Source: Flagellimonas algicola
Lineage (GTDB): Bacteria > Bacteroidota > Bacteroidia > Flavobacteriales > Flavobacteriaceae
NCBI RefSeq assembly: GCF_005937185.1
Contig: NZ_VCNI01000002.1
Span: forward strand, 124,001 to 188,000
Direction: 5' to 3'
DNA length: 64,000 nucleotides
Part shown: in pieces, positions 51,457-60,544 of the stretch
Layout of the letters: every line of letters begins with the position of its first letter
Position numbering within the stretch: the stretch's first letter is position 1
Translations under genes and position numbers: made by a program
The notes under the pieces: model-generated
What the model was told of the DNA's origin: nothing
The model's input: the letters and a program-made list of their open reading frames with translations, nothing else
Database searches by the model: none

Positions 51457-53307
51457 TCATTCGGATTTGTCCAACACTGCTGCGCCAATCTTGTAATTAA
51501 TGGTCACCCTGGTGCCCTCGCCAGGAATGGAATTTATAAACAAACGTCCATTGATATAGCTGATGCGCTCTTTCATAAAGAAGACTCCCATGCCACCTTC
51601 GCTATTCTTTTTGGCTACCTTATCCAAGACCGAAGGATCAAACCCCTTGCCATCATCGTCAATGACCACACTCAAAAGCCCATCAACATGGTTGATGGTC
51701 ACCAGAATATAATTGGCTTCTGCATATTTGATGGCATTATTGACCGCCTCCTGGGTCACCCGATAAATGTTTGTTTCGGCTAAAGAATCAAAGCGGATGT
51801 TATGCTCTGTTTTGTTCTCGTATAAAATGTTTTTTCCGGTAAGCTTGCTCAATTCCACCGTCATTTTTTGAAGTGCCGGGAAGATTCCATGATCCTCCAA
51901 TTCCGGTGGGGTTAGGTTGAAAGTGGCCGTTCGCACTCCCTTGATCAAATCGGAAGCCAGTGTTTTTAAATAGGCAATTTTCTCTTTGCTTTTATCCTTC
52001 TGATCCAGGTTAATGGATTCAATATTAAACTTTAACGCAGTTAACATCTGACCAATTCCGTCATGTATGTCCTTCGCTATCCGCTTTCGTTCCTCTTCCT
52101 GTCCCTCCACAATTTGACTGGCCTGCATTTGCTTTTGCTGCATCCGCTCCTCATAGTTTTGTTTGGTGAGCTCCTCAATTTTTAGTTGGTTTCTTTTCCG
52201 TTCCGTTATGTCAGAACACAGAATCAGGACGCTTTGTTCCAAACTGGACTGGTGCATGGGTATTATTGACATGTCCAGCCATAAAAATGTACCTTTTTTG
52301 GTTTTGATTTCAATTTCTTCGGTTCGAATGCTTTTACGTTTACTGGTTAAAATTTCCCGGAGGTATTGTTGCTGTCCTTCATCTTCCGTCAAGATTTCCG
52401 CCAAGGGAAGGTTCACTTGGGTTTCAGTGCGTTCCAACAACCCCAAAAACTTTTTACTGATAAAAACCACAGTTCCATCTCTCCGTGTACTGGCAAAAAG
52501 CGCCGCATTATCAATCACAAAATTGAGCTCCTGCAGTTGCTGTAGGGAACGTTCCTTTTCGGCAAAAAGGCGTTTAACTTCGGAAGCTGTATTGTCGGAT
52601 TTTATCTGACTCCGAATCAACTTTGAAATAGTTTCCCGTATTTGAATGGAAAGTGGTCGAAAGATAAAGACTACCTCCAAAAACAAAATCAACAAGGAAA
52701 CTGCGAGCAGTCCATATTCCTTTAATTTGAGCTTTTGCAGTTTTTCCTTGCTTTGGGCATCATACTCATTTACAATAGCGTCCATTTTTCCCAAAAAGGC
52801 TCGCTCATTGTTCAAAAGCACCTGTAAATGTCCATCGTAAGATGGAGGAATCAGATTAAGGCTGTTAATTTCCCCTAGTATATTTTCTGCGGCTTTGACC
52901 ATGGCTTCATGGTGGGGATTCAAATCCTCAAAAAGTTTCAGGATGGTCTCATTCATTTCCTTGGGGAGCCCAATACTATCATTGCCGTTTTGGAGTCCAT
53001 CATGAGAAGTTTTCCAAACAAAGAGGGCATGCTCTAGATCATTTCGGATGCGTTGGTACTCAACCTCATTACCACTGGCATTCTTCAAAAGCATGGCCTC
53101 CTTAACCAATTTTTGACTGAATGCCCTTTGGCGTCCCGCCACATTGATAACCCGTGAATCGTTTAATTGCGAATTTAGGTGCTGCTGAATCAGAATTTGC
53201 GCCACGATAATGGTCAAGGCTATGGTTGCCAAAGCCAACAAGTACCACTTTCTGACCCTTAAAAAAGTAGCGGTGTCCAGCGCTTGTTGTTGCTTTTGGT
53301 TTTCCAT
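51457..53307 (-). CDS. NarX-like sensor histidine kinase
   Basis: 616 residues. Membrane helix 1 (about 21-41), a periplasmic PilJ/NIT-type four-helix sensor (45-190) containing I-N-V-A-G-R-Q-R-A-F-S-Q (54-65), which resembles the nitrate-binding P-box of NarX (I-N-x-A-G-S-x-R-M-Q-S), helix 2 (198-217), PAS domain (about 258-370), HisKA_3 with His415 in K-D-I-H-D-G-I-G-Q, and ATPase domain with N-box Asn524 and D-D-G-K-G-F at 551-556. It closes the nirB-nirD-DUF4202 operon. The kinase class pairs with NarL-type regulators, one of which begins at 63677. Sensing of nitrate or nitrite is inferred. Confidence 0.9.
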   Translation of the reverse strand: MENQKQQQALDTATFLRVRKWYLLALATIALTIIVAQILIQQHLNSQLNDSRVINVAGRQRAFSQKLVKEAMLLKNASGNEVEYQRIRNDLEHALFVWKTSHDGLQNGNDSIGLPKEMNETILKLFEDLNPHHEAMVKAAENILGEINSLNLIPPSYDGHLQVLLNNERAFLGKMDAIVNEYDAQSKEKLQKLKLKEYGLLAVSLLILFLEVVFIFRPLSIQIRETISKLIRSQIKSDNTASEVKRLFAEKERSLQQLQELNFVIDNAALFASTRRDGTVVFISKKFLGLLERTETQVNLPLAEILTEDEGQQQYLREILTSKRKSIRTEEIEIKTKKGTFLWLDMSIIPMHQSSLEQSVLILCSDITERKRNQLKIEELTKQNYEERMQQKQMQASQIVEGQEEERKRIAKDIHDGIGQMLTALKFNIESINLDQKDKSKEKIAYLKTLASDLIKGVRTATFNLTPPELEDHGIFPALQKMTVELSKLTGKNILYENKTEHNIRFDSLAETNIYRVTQEAVNNAIKYAEANYILVTINHVDGLLSVVIDDDGKGFDPSVLDKVAKKNSEGGMGVFFMKERISYINGRLFINSIPGEGTRVTINYKIGAAVLDKSE

Positions 53308-53336
53308 GTCCAGAGGTATTAATCTGTTTTTGGCGA

Positions 53337-53927
53337 TTAACCCGAAACCGCTTTGGTGACCAATGCGTGTGCTGTTTTGGAAAACGGCAATTTCAGGGCA
53401 GTTTGCTGGCCTTTTTCAGACATTTTTCGCCAAGTTTTTTGCAGGATGTCCACAAGTTTTGCCTCCTCATGCTTTTCGGCAAAAGGCTCAAAATAGTGCT
53501 TTAGGAATACCAAACACACCACATCTTCAAGCGTTTGGGTTTCTTCATTTCTTTTTAGTTGTTTTTTCAGAAGTAAAAATTCAACTTGTCCAATGGTCTC
53601 CTGATCATAACCCACCTCTTCCAAGATTTCTTTTGCCTTTGCCGCATGGAATTTCTTTAACTCCTGTCGCCATCTCAAGTATCCTTCACGGTTCATTTCG
53701 TATTGATCTCGAGGAATTTCCCATCGGCAAATATGCTGGCATCGAGCTGTAAGCTGCAAGGCTTCGGAGGCATCCGGCGCAAAGGCATCAAGGGTCTCTG
53801 TCATTCTAAGTGCATAAAGCACTTCCTTGGGGTAGGTTTGTCCCCCAGTAATTTCGGTATTGGGGTCATAGCTGTTCGCCTCATCAAAAAGCCGAAAGGC
53901 CTCTGCCAATTTCTCTGTATTTCCCAT
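53337..53927 (-). CDS. DUF4202 protein
   Basis: 196-residue, all-helical cytoplasmic protein. The segments A-R-C-Q-H-I-C-R-W-E-I-P-R and Y-L-R-W-R-Q-E-L-K-K-F-H-A with regular His/Arg and acidic residues recall HD-type folds, and the overall match is DUF4202. This family is found beside nitrite or sulfite reductase genes in Bacteroidota and some Proteobacteria; its role is unknown. Lies 16 bases after nirD and 29 bases before the kinase. Confidence 0.82.
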   Translation of the reverse strand: MGNTEKLAEAFRLFDEANSYDPNTEITGGQTYPKEVLYALRMTETLDAFAPDASEALQLTARCQHICRWEIPRDQYEMNREGYLRWRQELKKFHAAKAKEILEEVGYDQETIGQVEFLLLKKQLKRNEETQTLEDVVCLVFLKHYFEPFAEKHEEAKLVDILQKTWRKMSEKGQQTALKLPFSKTAHALVTKAVSG

Positions 53928-53943
53928 GTACGCCCGTTATAAT

Positions 53944-54321
53944 TCATTCGGAGAAACCAATATACACAAAGTTCTCCTCAATCTTGATGGGATAAGTGGC
54001 AATGGCATTCAGGTTGCCATTGAGATGCTCTCCGGTTTTCAATGAAAAAGTGTTTTTGTGCAGAGGGCAGGCTACTTTAGGGTGTTCTCCTTCCACCCCC
54101 ACCATTCCTCGTGCCAAAACCATCTCCATTTTATGGGGACATAGGTTTTGGCAGGCATACCATTCCCCTTTCCGTGTAAAATTGAACACCGCTATTTGCT
54201 TGTCCTTATATTTTACACAAGCACCCCCATTTTTTGGAAATTTCGATGTTTCGGCTGCTTTGAACCAAACGGTTACTTCTTCAAATTTGGTTGCTTCGTA
54301 TGTATTTAATTCTGATATCAT
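53944..54321 (-). CDS. nirD: Nitrite reductase small subunit (Rieske-type NirD)
   Basis: 125 residues. Partner of NirB in assimilatory NADH-nitrite reductase. The two Rieske cluster motifs are both present: L-C-P-H-K (C-x-H) and V-A-C-P-L-H-K (C-x-x-H), so it should hold a [2Fe-2S] cluster; E. coli NirD lacks these ligands. 45 bases after nirB. Confidence 0.92.
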   Translation of the reverse strand: MISELNTYEATKFEEVTVWFKAAETSKFPKNGGACVKYKDKQIAVFNFTRKGEWYACQNLCPHKMEMVLARGMVGVEGEHPKVACPLHKNTFSLKTGEHLNGNLNAIATYPIKIEENFVYIGFSE

Positions 54322-54366
54322 AATTCAATAGTTTGCAGTTGTCCAAAAGGAAATATTCTCCAAAAA

Positions 54367-56868
54367 CTAGGTCCAGGCTTTGGGCATTTTTTGTCCGCGC
54401 ATGGGCACATATTCAATATTGCTGTCCTCTTCTTCCGAATTCACAAAATGGGTATACCTGGCTCGGATTTCCGGGGTTTCCACTGCTTCTTTCCACTCAC
54501 ATTTGTAGGTATCGGCATAATGTTGCATTTCCATATCCAACTCTTCTACAATACCCAAAGCGTCATTAATCACCACATTTTTCAGATAGGTAATTCCACC
54601 TTCCAATTTTTCCAACCAGGCTGCAGTACGGGTCAACGATGGAGCAGTTTTGATATAAAACATTAAGAAGCGGTCCACATATTTGACGGCAGTTTCCTTG
54701 TCCACTTTTTCCGCCAACAATTCAGCGTGTTTTGGATTTGCACCTCCATTCCCGCAGACGTAAACATTCCATCCACCTTCGACTGCGATAAATCCAAAAT
54801 CCTTACATCTGGCCTCGGCACATTCCCGTATACATCCTGAGACCCCTCCTTTCATCTTATGAGGAGAGCGGATGCCTTTATAGCGGTTTTCAATTTCAAT
54901 GGCGAAACTGACACTTTCATCCATACCATATCGGCACCAAGTGGAACCTACACAACTTTTAACGGTTCGAAGGGCTTTCCCGTAGGCGTGTCCACTCTCA
55001 AAACCTTCCTTGATCAATTCCTCCCAAATCAAGGGAAGTTCATGCAACTGGGCACCGAACATATCGATGCGTTGTCCTCCTGTGATTTTGGTGTACAGGT
55101 CATATTTCATTCCGATACGCCCAAGGGCCATGAGCTGTTGTGGGGTAATTTCCCCACCAGCTACCCGCGGCACAACCGAGTATGTCCCGTTTCGCTGGAT
55201 ATTGGCCAAATAGCGATCATTGGAATCTTGAATGGTTTCTTGCCGATTGGCCGTCTCATTATATACGCTGGCAAAAATGGCAGCAACCGCGGGCTTGCAC
55301 ACTTCGCAGCCATCTCCATGACCTACGGTATCAAGAAGTTCATCATAATCTTGAATGTTGCGAAGCTTCACGATATCGTAAAGCTCTTGTCTGGAATAAT
55401 CAAAGTGCTCACAAATACGGACTTTTACGGTTTTACCCAGGGCTTTTAAGCTCTCCGTCACCAAATCCGCCACCATAGGTTTGCAACCTCCACAACCTGT
55501 AGTGGCCTTTGTAGCTTTAGCTACACTTTTGATGCTTTCATGTCCGCCTTCAGTAACGGCACAACAAATGCCTCCCTTGGTAACGGACTCACAGGAACAA
55601 ACCACGGCTTCATCGGGTAAATCCATCACGTTGCCCATCGCGGCTCCTTCTCCTCCCCTAGCTCCCAAAATCAAATCTTCTGGGTTATCGGGTAAGGGCA
55701 TTTCATTTTGTTGGAGTTGGAGAAGCATATTGTAATCTGCAGCATCGCCTACCAAAATACCACCCAACAGTTTTTTCCCGTCCTTGGAAACATTGATGCG
55801 TTTATAAAGTCCTTGAAGCTTGTTTTCAAAGACGATGGCATGTGCTTCTTCTTCCGTGGTAAAGGGATTTCCAAAACTGGCCACATCTACTCCAATAAGT
55901 TTCAATTTGGTTGACATATCAATGTGCTCCGCCATAAAGGTTTCACCTCCCACAATCTGGTCCACAGCCACCTGAGCCATTTCATAACCAGGAGCTACCA
56001 AACCATAGATCATGTCTTTATAAAGGGCCACTTCCCCTATAGCAAAAATATTGGGGTCCGAAGTACGCATGGTATTGTCCACCACAATTCCACCTCTTAC
56101 ACCCGTTTCAAGATCGCAGGTTTTGGCAAGTTCATCCCGTGGTCTGATCCCCGCCGAAATAATAAGCATATCCACATTCAACAAGTCTCCTTCGGAGAAT
56201 TCCATACCTTGGATACTGCCATTTCCCAAAATTTGCTGGGTCGCTTTGTTCAAATGCACTTGGATGCCCAACTCGTTCATTTTGGATTCCAGGGCTTTAC
56301 TTCCCTCATCATCCAATTGTCTAGGCATTAATCTTGGCGCAAACTCAACCACATGGGGCTCAAGACCCATATCTTTAACGGCTTTTGCTGCCTCCAGTCC
56401 TAAAAGACCTCCACCAAGAACCGCCGCTTTACTTCCTTTGATACCAGCGGCATAGCTCATGGTCTCTTCCAAATCCTCAATGGTCCGGTATACAAAAACC
56501 CCTTTTTTATCCACCCCCTTAATAGGTGGCACAAAAGGAGCAGATCCTGTGGCCAACACCAGATAATCATACGGGAATAGATTGCCGCTCAAGGTCGTTA
56601 CGGTTTTGGCATCCCTATCAATGTCCACAACACGTTGACTGGTATAAAGTTCTATATCATGCTCCTCATACCAAGCTTTCGGGGCCAAGGTCAATTGTTC
56701 AGCATCCCCATTTTCAAAAAACTCACTGAGATGGACACGATCGTAGGCCACTCTAGGTTCCTCTCCGAAAACAATGAGTTTAAAATCCTTGCTATCCTCA
56801 TGAGCCACAAACTTCTCGCAAAACTTGTATCCCACCATTCCGTTTCCAATGACCAATATGCTTTTCAT
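54367..56868 (-). CDS. nirB: NADH-dependent nitrite reductase large subunit
   Basis: 833 residues from Met at 56868. Reduces nitrite to ammonium in the cytoplasm with six electrons from NADH. Order: FAD site G-N-G-M-V-G-Y near 8-14, NADH site G-G-G-L-L-G-L-E near 152-159, BFD-like [2Fe-2S] domain with C-S-C at 424-426 and C-G-G-C at 459-462, a second BFD-like part (485-530), and the sirohaem/[4Fe-4S] cysteines Cys639-x5-Cys645 and Cys679-x3-Cys683. All redox motifs are intact. First gene of the operon nirB-nirD-DUF4202-kinase, behind TACGTA repeats. A start 5 codons earlier is possible. Confidence 0.96.
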   Translation of the reverse strand: MKSILVIGNGMVGYKFCEKFVAHEDSKDFKLIVFGEEPRVAYDRVHLSEFFENGDAEQLTLAPKAWYEEHDIELYTSQRVVDIDRDAKTVTTLSGNLFPYDYLVLATGSAPFVPPIKGVDKKGVFVYRTIEDLEETMSYAAGIKGSKAAVLGGGLLGLEAAKAVKDMGLEPHVVEFAPRLMPRQLDDEGSKALESKMNELGIQVHLNKATQQILGNGSIQGMEFSEGDLLNVDMLIISAGIRPRDELAKTCDLETGVRGGIVVDNTMRTSDPNIFAIGEVALYKDMIYGLVAPGYEMAQVAVDQIVGGETFMAEHIDMSTKLKLIGVDVASFGNPFTTEEEAHAIVFENKLQGLYKRINVSKDGKKLLGGILVGDAADYNMLLQLQQNEMPLPDNPEDLILGARGGEGAAMGNVMDLPDEAVVCSCESVTKGGICCAVTEGGHESIKSVAKATKATTGCGGCKPMVADLVTESLKALGKTVKVRICEHFDYSRQELYDIVKLRNIQDYDELLDTVGHGDGCEVCKPAVAAIFASVYNETANRQETIQDSNDRYLANIQRNGTYSVVPRVAGGEITPQQLMALGRIGMKYDLYTKITGGQRIDMFGAQLHELPLIWEELIKEGFESGHAYGKALRTVKSCVGSTWCRYGMDESVSFAIEIENRYKGIRSPHKMKGGVSGCIRECAEARCKDFGFIAVEGGWNVYVCGNGGANPKHAELLAEKVDKETAVKYVDRFLMFYIKTAPSLTRTAAWLEKLEGGITYLKNVVINDALGIVEELDMEMQHYADTYKCEWKEAVETPEIRARYTHFVNSEEEDSNIEYVPMRGQKMPKAWT

Positions 56869-56884
56869 AATTGTTTGCTTCAAT

Positions 56885-56951
56885 AAAATTGAAATACAAT
56901 ATTACGTATTATTACGTATTTATTTGATAGATATTTGAGAATAATTACGTA
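56885..56951 (-). promoter_or_regulatory. TACGTA repeat array before nirB (and cobA)
   Basis: TACGTA at 56903-56908, 56913-56918 and 56946-56951; spacings 10 and 33 bases, close to whole helical turns. Each is within ATTACGTATT. A weak -7 box TCAATTTT (minus strand, 56892 down to 56885) starts 13.5 bases from the centre of the proximal repeat. The same arrangement lies before nrtA. Confidence 0.7.
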
Positions 56952-56994
56952 TTCTTGTTGTCGAATTGATAAAAGCACCCACTTCATAATCACA

Positions 56995-57771
56995 ATGATG
57001 CAATACACAAATACCCCAATAGTTTCCTTAGTCGGCGCAGGACCTGGAGCCATAGACCTCATAACCATAAGGGGTTTGAGAGCCATACGCAAAGCCGATG
57101 CCATTTTGTATGATGCCCTTATCGATAAGAGCTTGTTGGATGAGGCTCCAGCCAACATTCCGAAAATATACGTAGGCAAACGTTGTGGAAAACACTATGC
57201 AAAACAGGAAGAAATTAATTCCCTCTTGGTCGATTATGCCCTTAATTACGGTCATGTGGTTCGTTTAAAAGGGGGCGACCCTTTTGTTTTTGGAAGGGCT
57301 TCTGAAGAAATTGCCCACGTGGAATCCTTTGGTATTCCAGTAACCGTAATTCCAGGAGTTTCCAGCGCCATTGCAGTCCCAGCCAATCAAGGTATCCCAT
57401 TGACCCAAATGGGAATGGCCAGTAGTTTTTGGGTGATGACCGCTACAAAAAGGGATGGTTCTTTCTCCAAGGATTTGATTTTGGCCTCCAAATCTTCCGC
57501 CACCATGGTCATCCTTATGGGAGTTCGGAAATTCCTTGCCATTGCCAATGAAATCAGTAAATACAGAGGAGGATTGACTCCAGTTGCCCTTATCCAAAAT
57601 GGAACATTGCATCATGAAAGCTGCTCCGTTGACACCCTTGCCAATGCAGAATCCCTTTTTAAATCCGTAGACATTTCGCAACCTGGTATAATAGTGGTTG
57701 GACATGTGGCTTCAGAGCATCCTTCATTTTTTGAGGACGAAATTCAACGAGTTTTGCGCTCCGCCATGTAG
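56995..57771 (+). CDS. cobA: Uroporphyrinogen-III C-methyltransferase
   Basis: 258 residues; makes precorrin-2 from uroporphyrinogen III with two SAM, the first step to sirohaem, cofactor of NirB. Seen: V-G-A-G-P-G-A-I-D-L near the start, L-Y-D-A-L-I, V-R-L-K-G-G-D-P-F-V-F-G-R (SAM region) and V-I-P-G-V-S-S-A. It is the single-domain SUMT without the CysG dehydrogenase part. Start at the first of two adjacent ATGs. Divergent from nirB. Confidence 0.95.
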   Translation: MMQYTNTPIVSLVGAGPGAIDLITIRGLRAIRKADAILYDALIDKSLLDEAPANIPKIYVGKRCGKHYAKQEEINSLLVDYALNYGHVVRLKGGDPFVFGRASEEIAHVESFGIPVTVIPGVSSAIAVPANQGIPLTQMGMASSFWVMTATKRDGSFSKDLILASKSSATMVILMGVRKFLAIANEISKYRGGLTPVALIQNGTLHHESCSVDTLANAESLFKSVDISQPGIIVVGHVASEHPSFFEDEIQRVLRSAM

Positions 57772-57925
57772 TATACATATTAAGGAATAGGCATTCATCT
57801 ACCTCATCCTCCTAGATGTTTGAATACATCTTAAAATTTCAAATTCAACAATTACGGGTCGCTTTTTTTGACAACTTCCAATTTTTGGAATCCAGGAATT
57901 CCCATCCGTATAAAAATACCCTTCC

Positions 57926-57981
57926 TACGTAATATTTATACAATAACTAAGTATTTATACGTAAATAATGTAGTAAGTTTG
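57926..57981 (+). promoter_or_regulatory. TACGTA repeat array and -7 box before nrtA
   Basis: TACGTA at 57926-57931, variant TAAGTA at 57948-57953, TACGTA at 57958-57963; the latter two are 10 bases apart as in the nirB array. A perfect -7 box TAAGTTTG (57974-57981) starts 13.5 bases after the centre of the last repeat. One more TACGTA (58012-58017) lies two bases before the ATG. The rest of the 248-base gap after cobA shows no gene. Confidence 0.75.
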
Positions 57982-58019
57982 TTTCAAGAATTAAGTAACG
58001 CAATTAAAACTTACGTATT

Positions 58020-59405
58020 ATGAAGTCAATCACAGTAAAAGCGCTTAGCACATTTTTCCTGCTAGCCGCTATGGCCTGCGGAGGAAAAGCTGAGAAGAAA
58101 TCAAAGGAAACAGCCCAAGCCGACATTCCGGCCAACACATTGGAGATAGAAAAACCCCAGTTGACTTTTGGGTTTATCAAATTAACGGATATGGCCCCCT
58201 TGGCCATTGCCAAAGAAAAAGGATTTTTTGAGGATGAAGGCCTGTTTGTCTCAGTAGAGGCCCAATCAAACTGGAAAAATGTATTGGACCGAGTCATAGA
58301 TGGCCAATTGGACGGGTCGCATATGTTGTCAGGCCAACCTATAGCTGCAGGTGCTGGATTTGGTAGGCAAGCTGAGTTGGTAACGCCTTTTTCCATGGAT
58401 TTGAATGGAAATGGCATCACCGTTTCCAATGATGTTTGGTCCAAGATGAAACCAAACGTTCCCAAAGGCGCTGATGGAAAACCTGAGCATCCTATTAAAG
58501 CAGATGCACTAAAACCTGTGATTTCTGAATATAAAAACAGTGGAAAGCCATTTAAAATGGGTATGGTATTTCCAGTTTCCACACACAATTACGAAATCCG
58601 TTATTGGCTGGCCGCCGCAGGTATTCACCCAGGCATGTATACTGCCGATAATGTCCAAGGACAAATTGATGCGGAAGTTCTACTTTCCGTTACCCCTCCC
58701 CCACAAATGCCCGCTACTTTAGAAGCCGGTACCATTTATGGCTACTGCGTTGGGGAGCCATGGAACCAGCAAGCTGTTTTTAAAGGCATAGGTGTTCCAG
58801 TAACCACCAACTACGACATCTGGAAAAACAATCCGGAGAAAGTATTTGTGATGACAAAGAAATTTGTGGAAGAGAATCCAAATACGGCTGTCGCGGTAAC
58901 CAAAGCCCTTATTCGCGCAGGAAAATGGCTGGATGTACCTGAAAATCGCGCCGAAGCCGTAAAAATTCTTTCCATGCCGCAATATGTTGGTGCTGACGAA
59001 GTGGTTTTGGCTAATTCCATGACTGGGACCTTTGAATTTGAAAAAGGTGACAAACGTTCCATGCCAGACTTTAACGTATTCTATAAGTACAATGCCACCT
59101 ATCCCTTCTATTCTGACGGCATCTGGTTTTTGACCCAAATGAGAAGGTGGGGCCAGATTCCCGAAGCGAAGCCAGCAGCTTGGTATGAGGAAACCATTAA
59201 GGACATCTACAGACCCGACATCTGGAAACAAGCAGCCGAACTCTTGGTTACCGAAGGCCATATTCCAGCTTCTGATATACCTGTCACTGATGGGTACAAA
59301 CCTGCCACTGCCGATTTCATTGATGGCAATACCTATGATGCAAAAGACCCCATAGGCTACATCAACAGCTTTGAAATTGGAAACAAGGACGATTCCTTGC
59401 TTTAA
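58020..59405 (+). CDS. nrtA: Nitrate/nitrite ABC transporter substrate-binding lipoprotein
   Basis: 461 residues. Lipobox A-A-M-A-C (Cys20) then a Lys/Glu-rich linker. CmpA/NrtA-family periplasmic binding domain: [21 protein letters not shown] at the first lobe, M-L-S-G-Q-P-I, and G-Y-C-V-G-E-P-W-N in the second lobe, all usual for nitrate/nitrite or bicarbonate binders. The next to nirB context points to nitrate/nitrite. First gene of the transporter operon. Confidence 0.92.
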   Translation: MKSITVKALSTFFLLAAMACGGKAEKKSKETAQADIPANTLEIEKPQLTFGFIKLTDMAPLAIAKEKGFFEDEGLFVSVEAQSNWKNVLDRVIDGQLDGSHMLSGQPIAAGAGFGRQAELVTPFSMDLNGNGITVSNDVWSKMKPNVPKGADGKPEHPIKADALKPVISEYKNSGKPFKMGMVFPVSTHNYEIRYWLAAAGIHPGMYTADNVQGQIDAEVLLSVTPPPQMPATLEAGTIYGYCVGEPWNQQAVFKGIGVPVTTNYDIWKNNPEKVFVMTKKFVEENPNTAVAVTKALIRAGKWLDVPENRAEAVKILSMPQYVGADEVVLANSMTGTFEFEKGDKRSMPDFNVFYKYNATYPFYSDGIWFLTQMRRWGQIPEAKPAAWYEETIKDIYRPDIWKQAAELLVTEGHIPASDIPVTDGYKPATADFIDGNTYDAKDPIGYINSFEIGNKDDSLL

Positions 59406-59426
59406 AAAACGGCAAAATTTACAACT

Positions 59427-60533
59427 ATGAAGCAAAGTGTGACCGTAAGCAAAACCCAGGAAATGAAATTGGCCAACGCTGCAAAAGTGGTGCTGTCCAA
59501 ATTCAAGATCAAGACCCCCAAGTTTGAGGTAAAGACAATCTTGAAGAAGGTAATCGTGCCCCTTGCCTCCATCCTACTATTTATAGGACTATGGCATATG
59601 GGCGCTAAGGCCCTGTTTAACGTAGAGGCCGATTTCAAAATTCAAAAAGCATTGACCGATCAAGGACAAGAAGCTGCCGATGCTATGGCTGCATGTATCG
59701 CCTCAGGGGATATCAGCTGCCAACCCAACACCCTGCCCTCCCCTGCACAGGTTTGGGAGTCGTTTAATACGTTAATAGCCGACCACAAAGTGATTAGTGC
59801 TGATAAATTGGCATTCAAGGAAAAGACCGCAGCTTTAAATGCAAAGCGAATTGCTGAAGGAAAAGAACCGATAACCTACACGGGCAGACCTTCCTTTGTG
59901 GATCAAATCTTTACGAGTCTGAAAACAGTTTTTGCCGGATTTGTATTGGCCTTCCTGATTGCCGTTCCCATAGGTGTTGTAATTGGTTTAAGTGAAACGC
60001 TACGCAACTCCTTTAACTGGTTGATTCAGGTATTCAAACCTGTATCACCCGTGGTGTGGCTCCTTTTGGTATTTATGATTGTAAAAACCATGACAAAGGA
60101 CTCCAATTCGGACAGTGCTTTTATCATCTCCTTTATCAGTGTTGGACTCTGCGCCATGTGGGCCACCTTGGTAAACACGGCCTTGGGGGTTTCATCAGTG
60201 GACAAAGACTACATCAATGTGGCCAAAGTATTAAAACTAGGGCCTTTGCAGAAGGTCTTCAAGGTGATTTTACCTTCTTCCCTGCCGTTGATTTTTACCG
60301 GCTTACGCATCACTCTTTCTGTGGCATGGATGGTGTTGATCGCTATTGAACTGTTGGCACAAAGTCCAGGTCTGGGATCCTTTGTTTGGGAAGAATTCCA
60401 GAACGGCGCCAACGATTCCAATTCCAAGATAATCGTAGCGATGTTCATCATCGGTATCATTGGCTTCCTATTGGATCGTATCATGTTGACCATTCAGAAT
60501 ATGGTTTCCTTCAATAAAAATGCAACTGCTTAA
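59427..60533 (+). CDS. nrtB: Nitrate/nitrite ABC transporter permease
   Basis: 368 residues. Longer than usual (about 280): an N-terminal helix (47-65) is followed by a ~100-residue periplasmic section with C-x8-C, then the standard permease core with V-I-G-L-S-E-T-L-R and the ABC-contact loop near V-L-K-L-G-P-L-Q-K-V-F-K-V-I-L-P-S-S-L-P (EAA loop). 21 bases after nrtA and 11 before the first ATPase. Confidence 0.92.
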   Translation: MKQSVTVSKTQEMKLANAAKVVLSKFKIKTPKFEVKTILKKVIVPLASILLFIGLWHMGAKALFNVEADFKIQKALTDQGQEAADAMAACIASGDISCQPNTLPSPAQVWESFNTLIADHKVISADKLAFKEKTAALNAKRIAEGKEPITYTGRPSFVDQIFTSLKTVFAGFVLAFLIAVPIGVVIGLSETLRNSFNWLIQVFKPVSPVVWLLLVFMIVKTMTKDSNSDSAFIISFISVGLCAMWATLVNTALGVSSVDKDYINVAKVLKLGPLQKVFKVILPSSLPLIFTGLRITLSVAWMVLIAIELLAQSPGLGSFVWEEFQNGANDSNSKIIVAMFIIGIIGFLLDRIMLTIQNMVSFNKNATA

Positions 60534-60544
60534 CACTTGAAGTT

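Noticed and set aside
51418..51783. Plus-strand frame over the 3' end of the kinase
   Set aside because: Antisense shadow; the kinase ATPase domain covers this stretch.
54859..55449. 196-codon frame on the plus strand
   Set aside because: It is a shadow of nirB in the antisense direction.
56995..57771. Bifunctional sirohaem synthase (CysG)
   Set aside because: Only the methyltransferase domain is present, at 258 residues; no dehydrogenase/ferrochelatase part.
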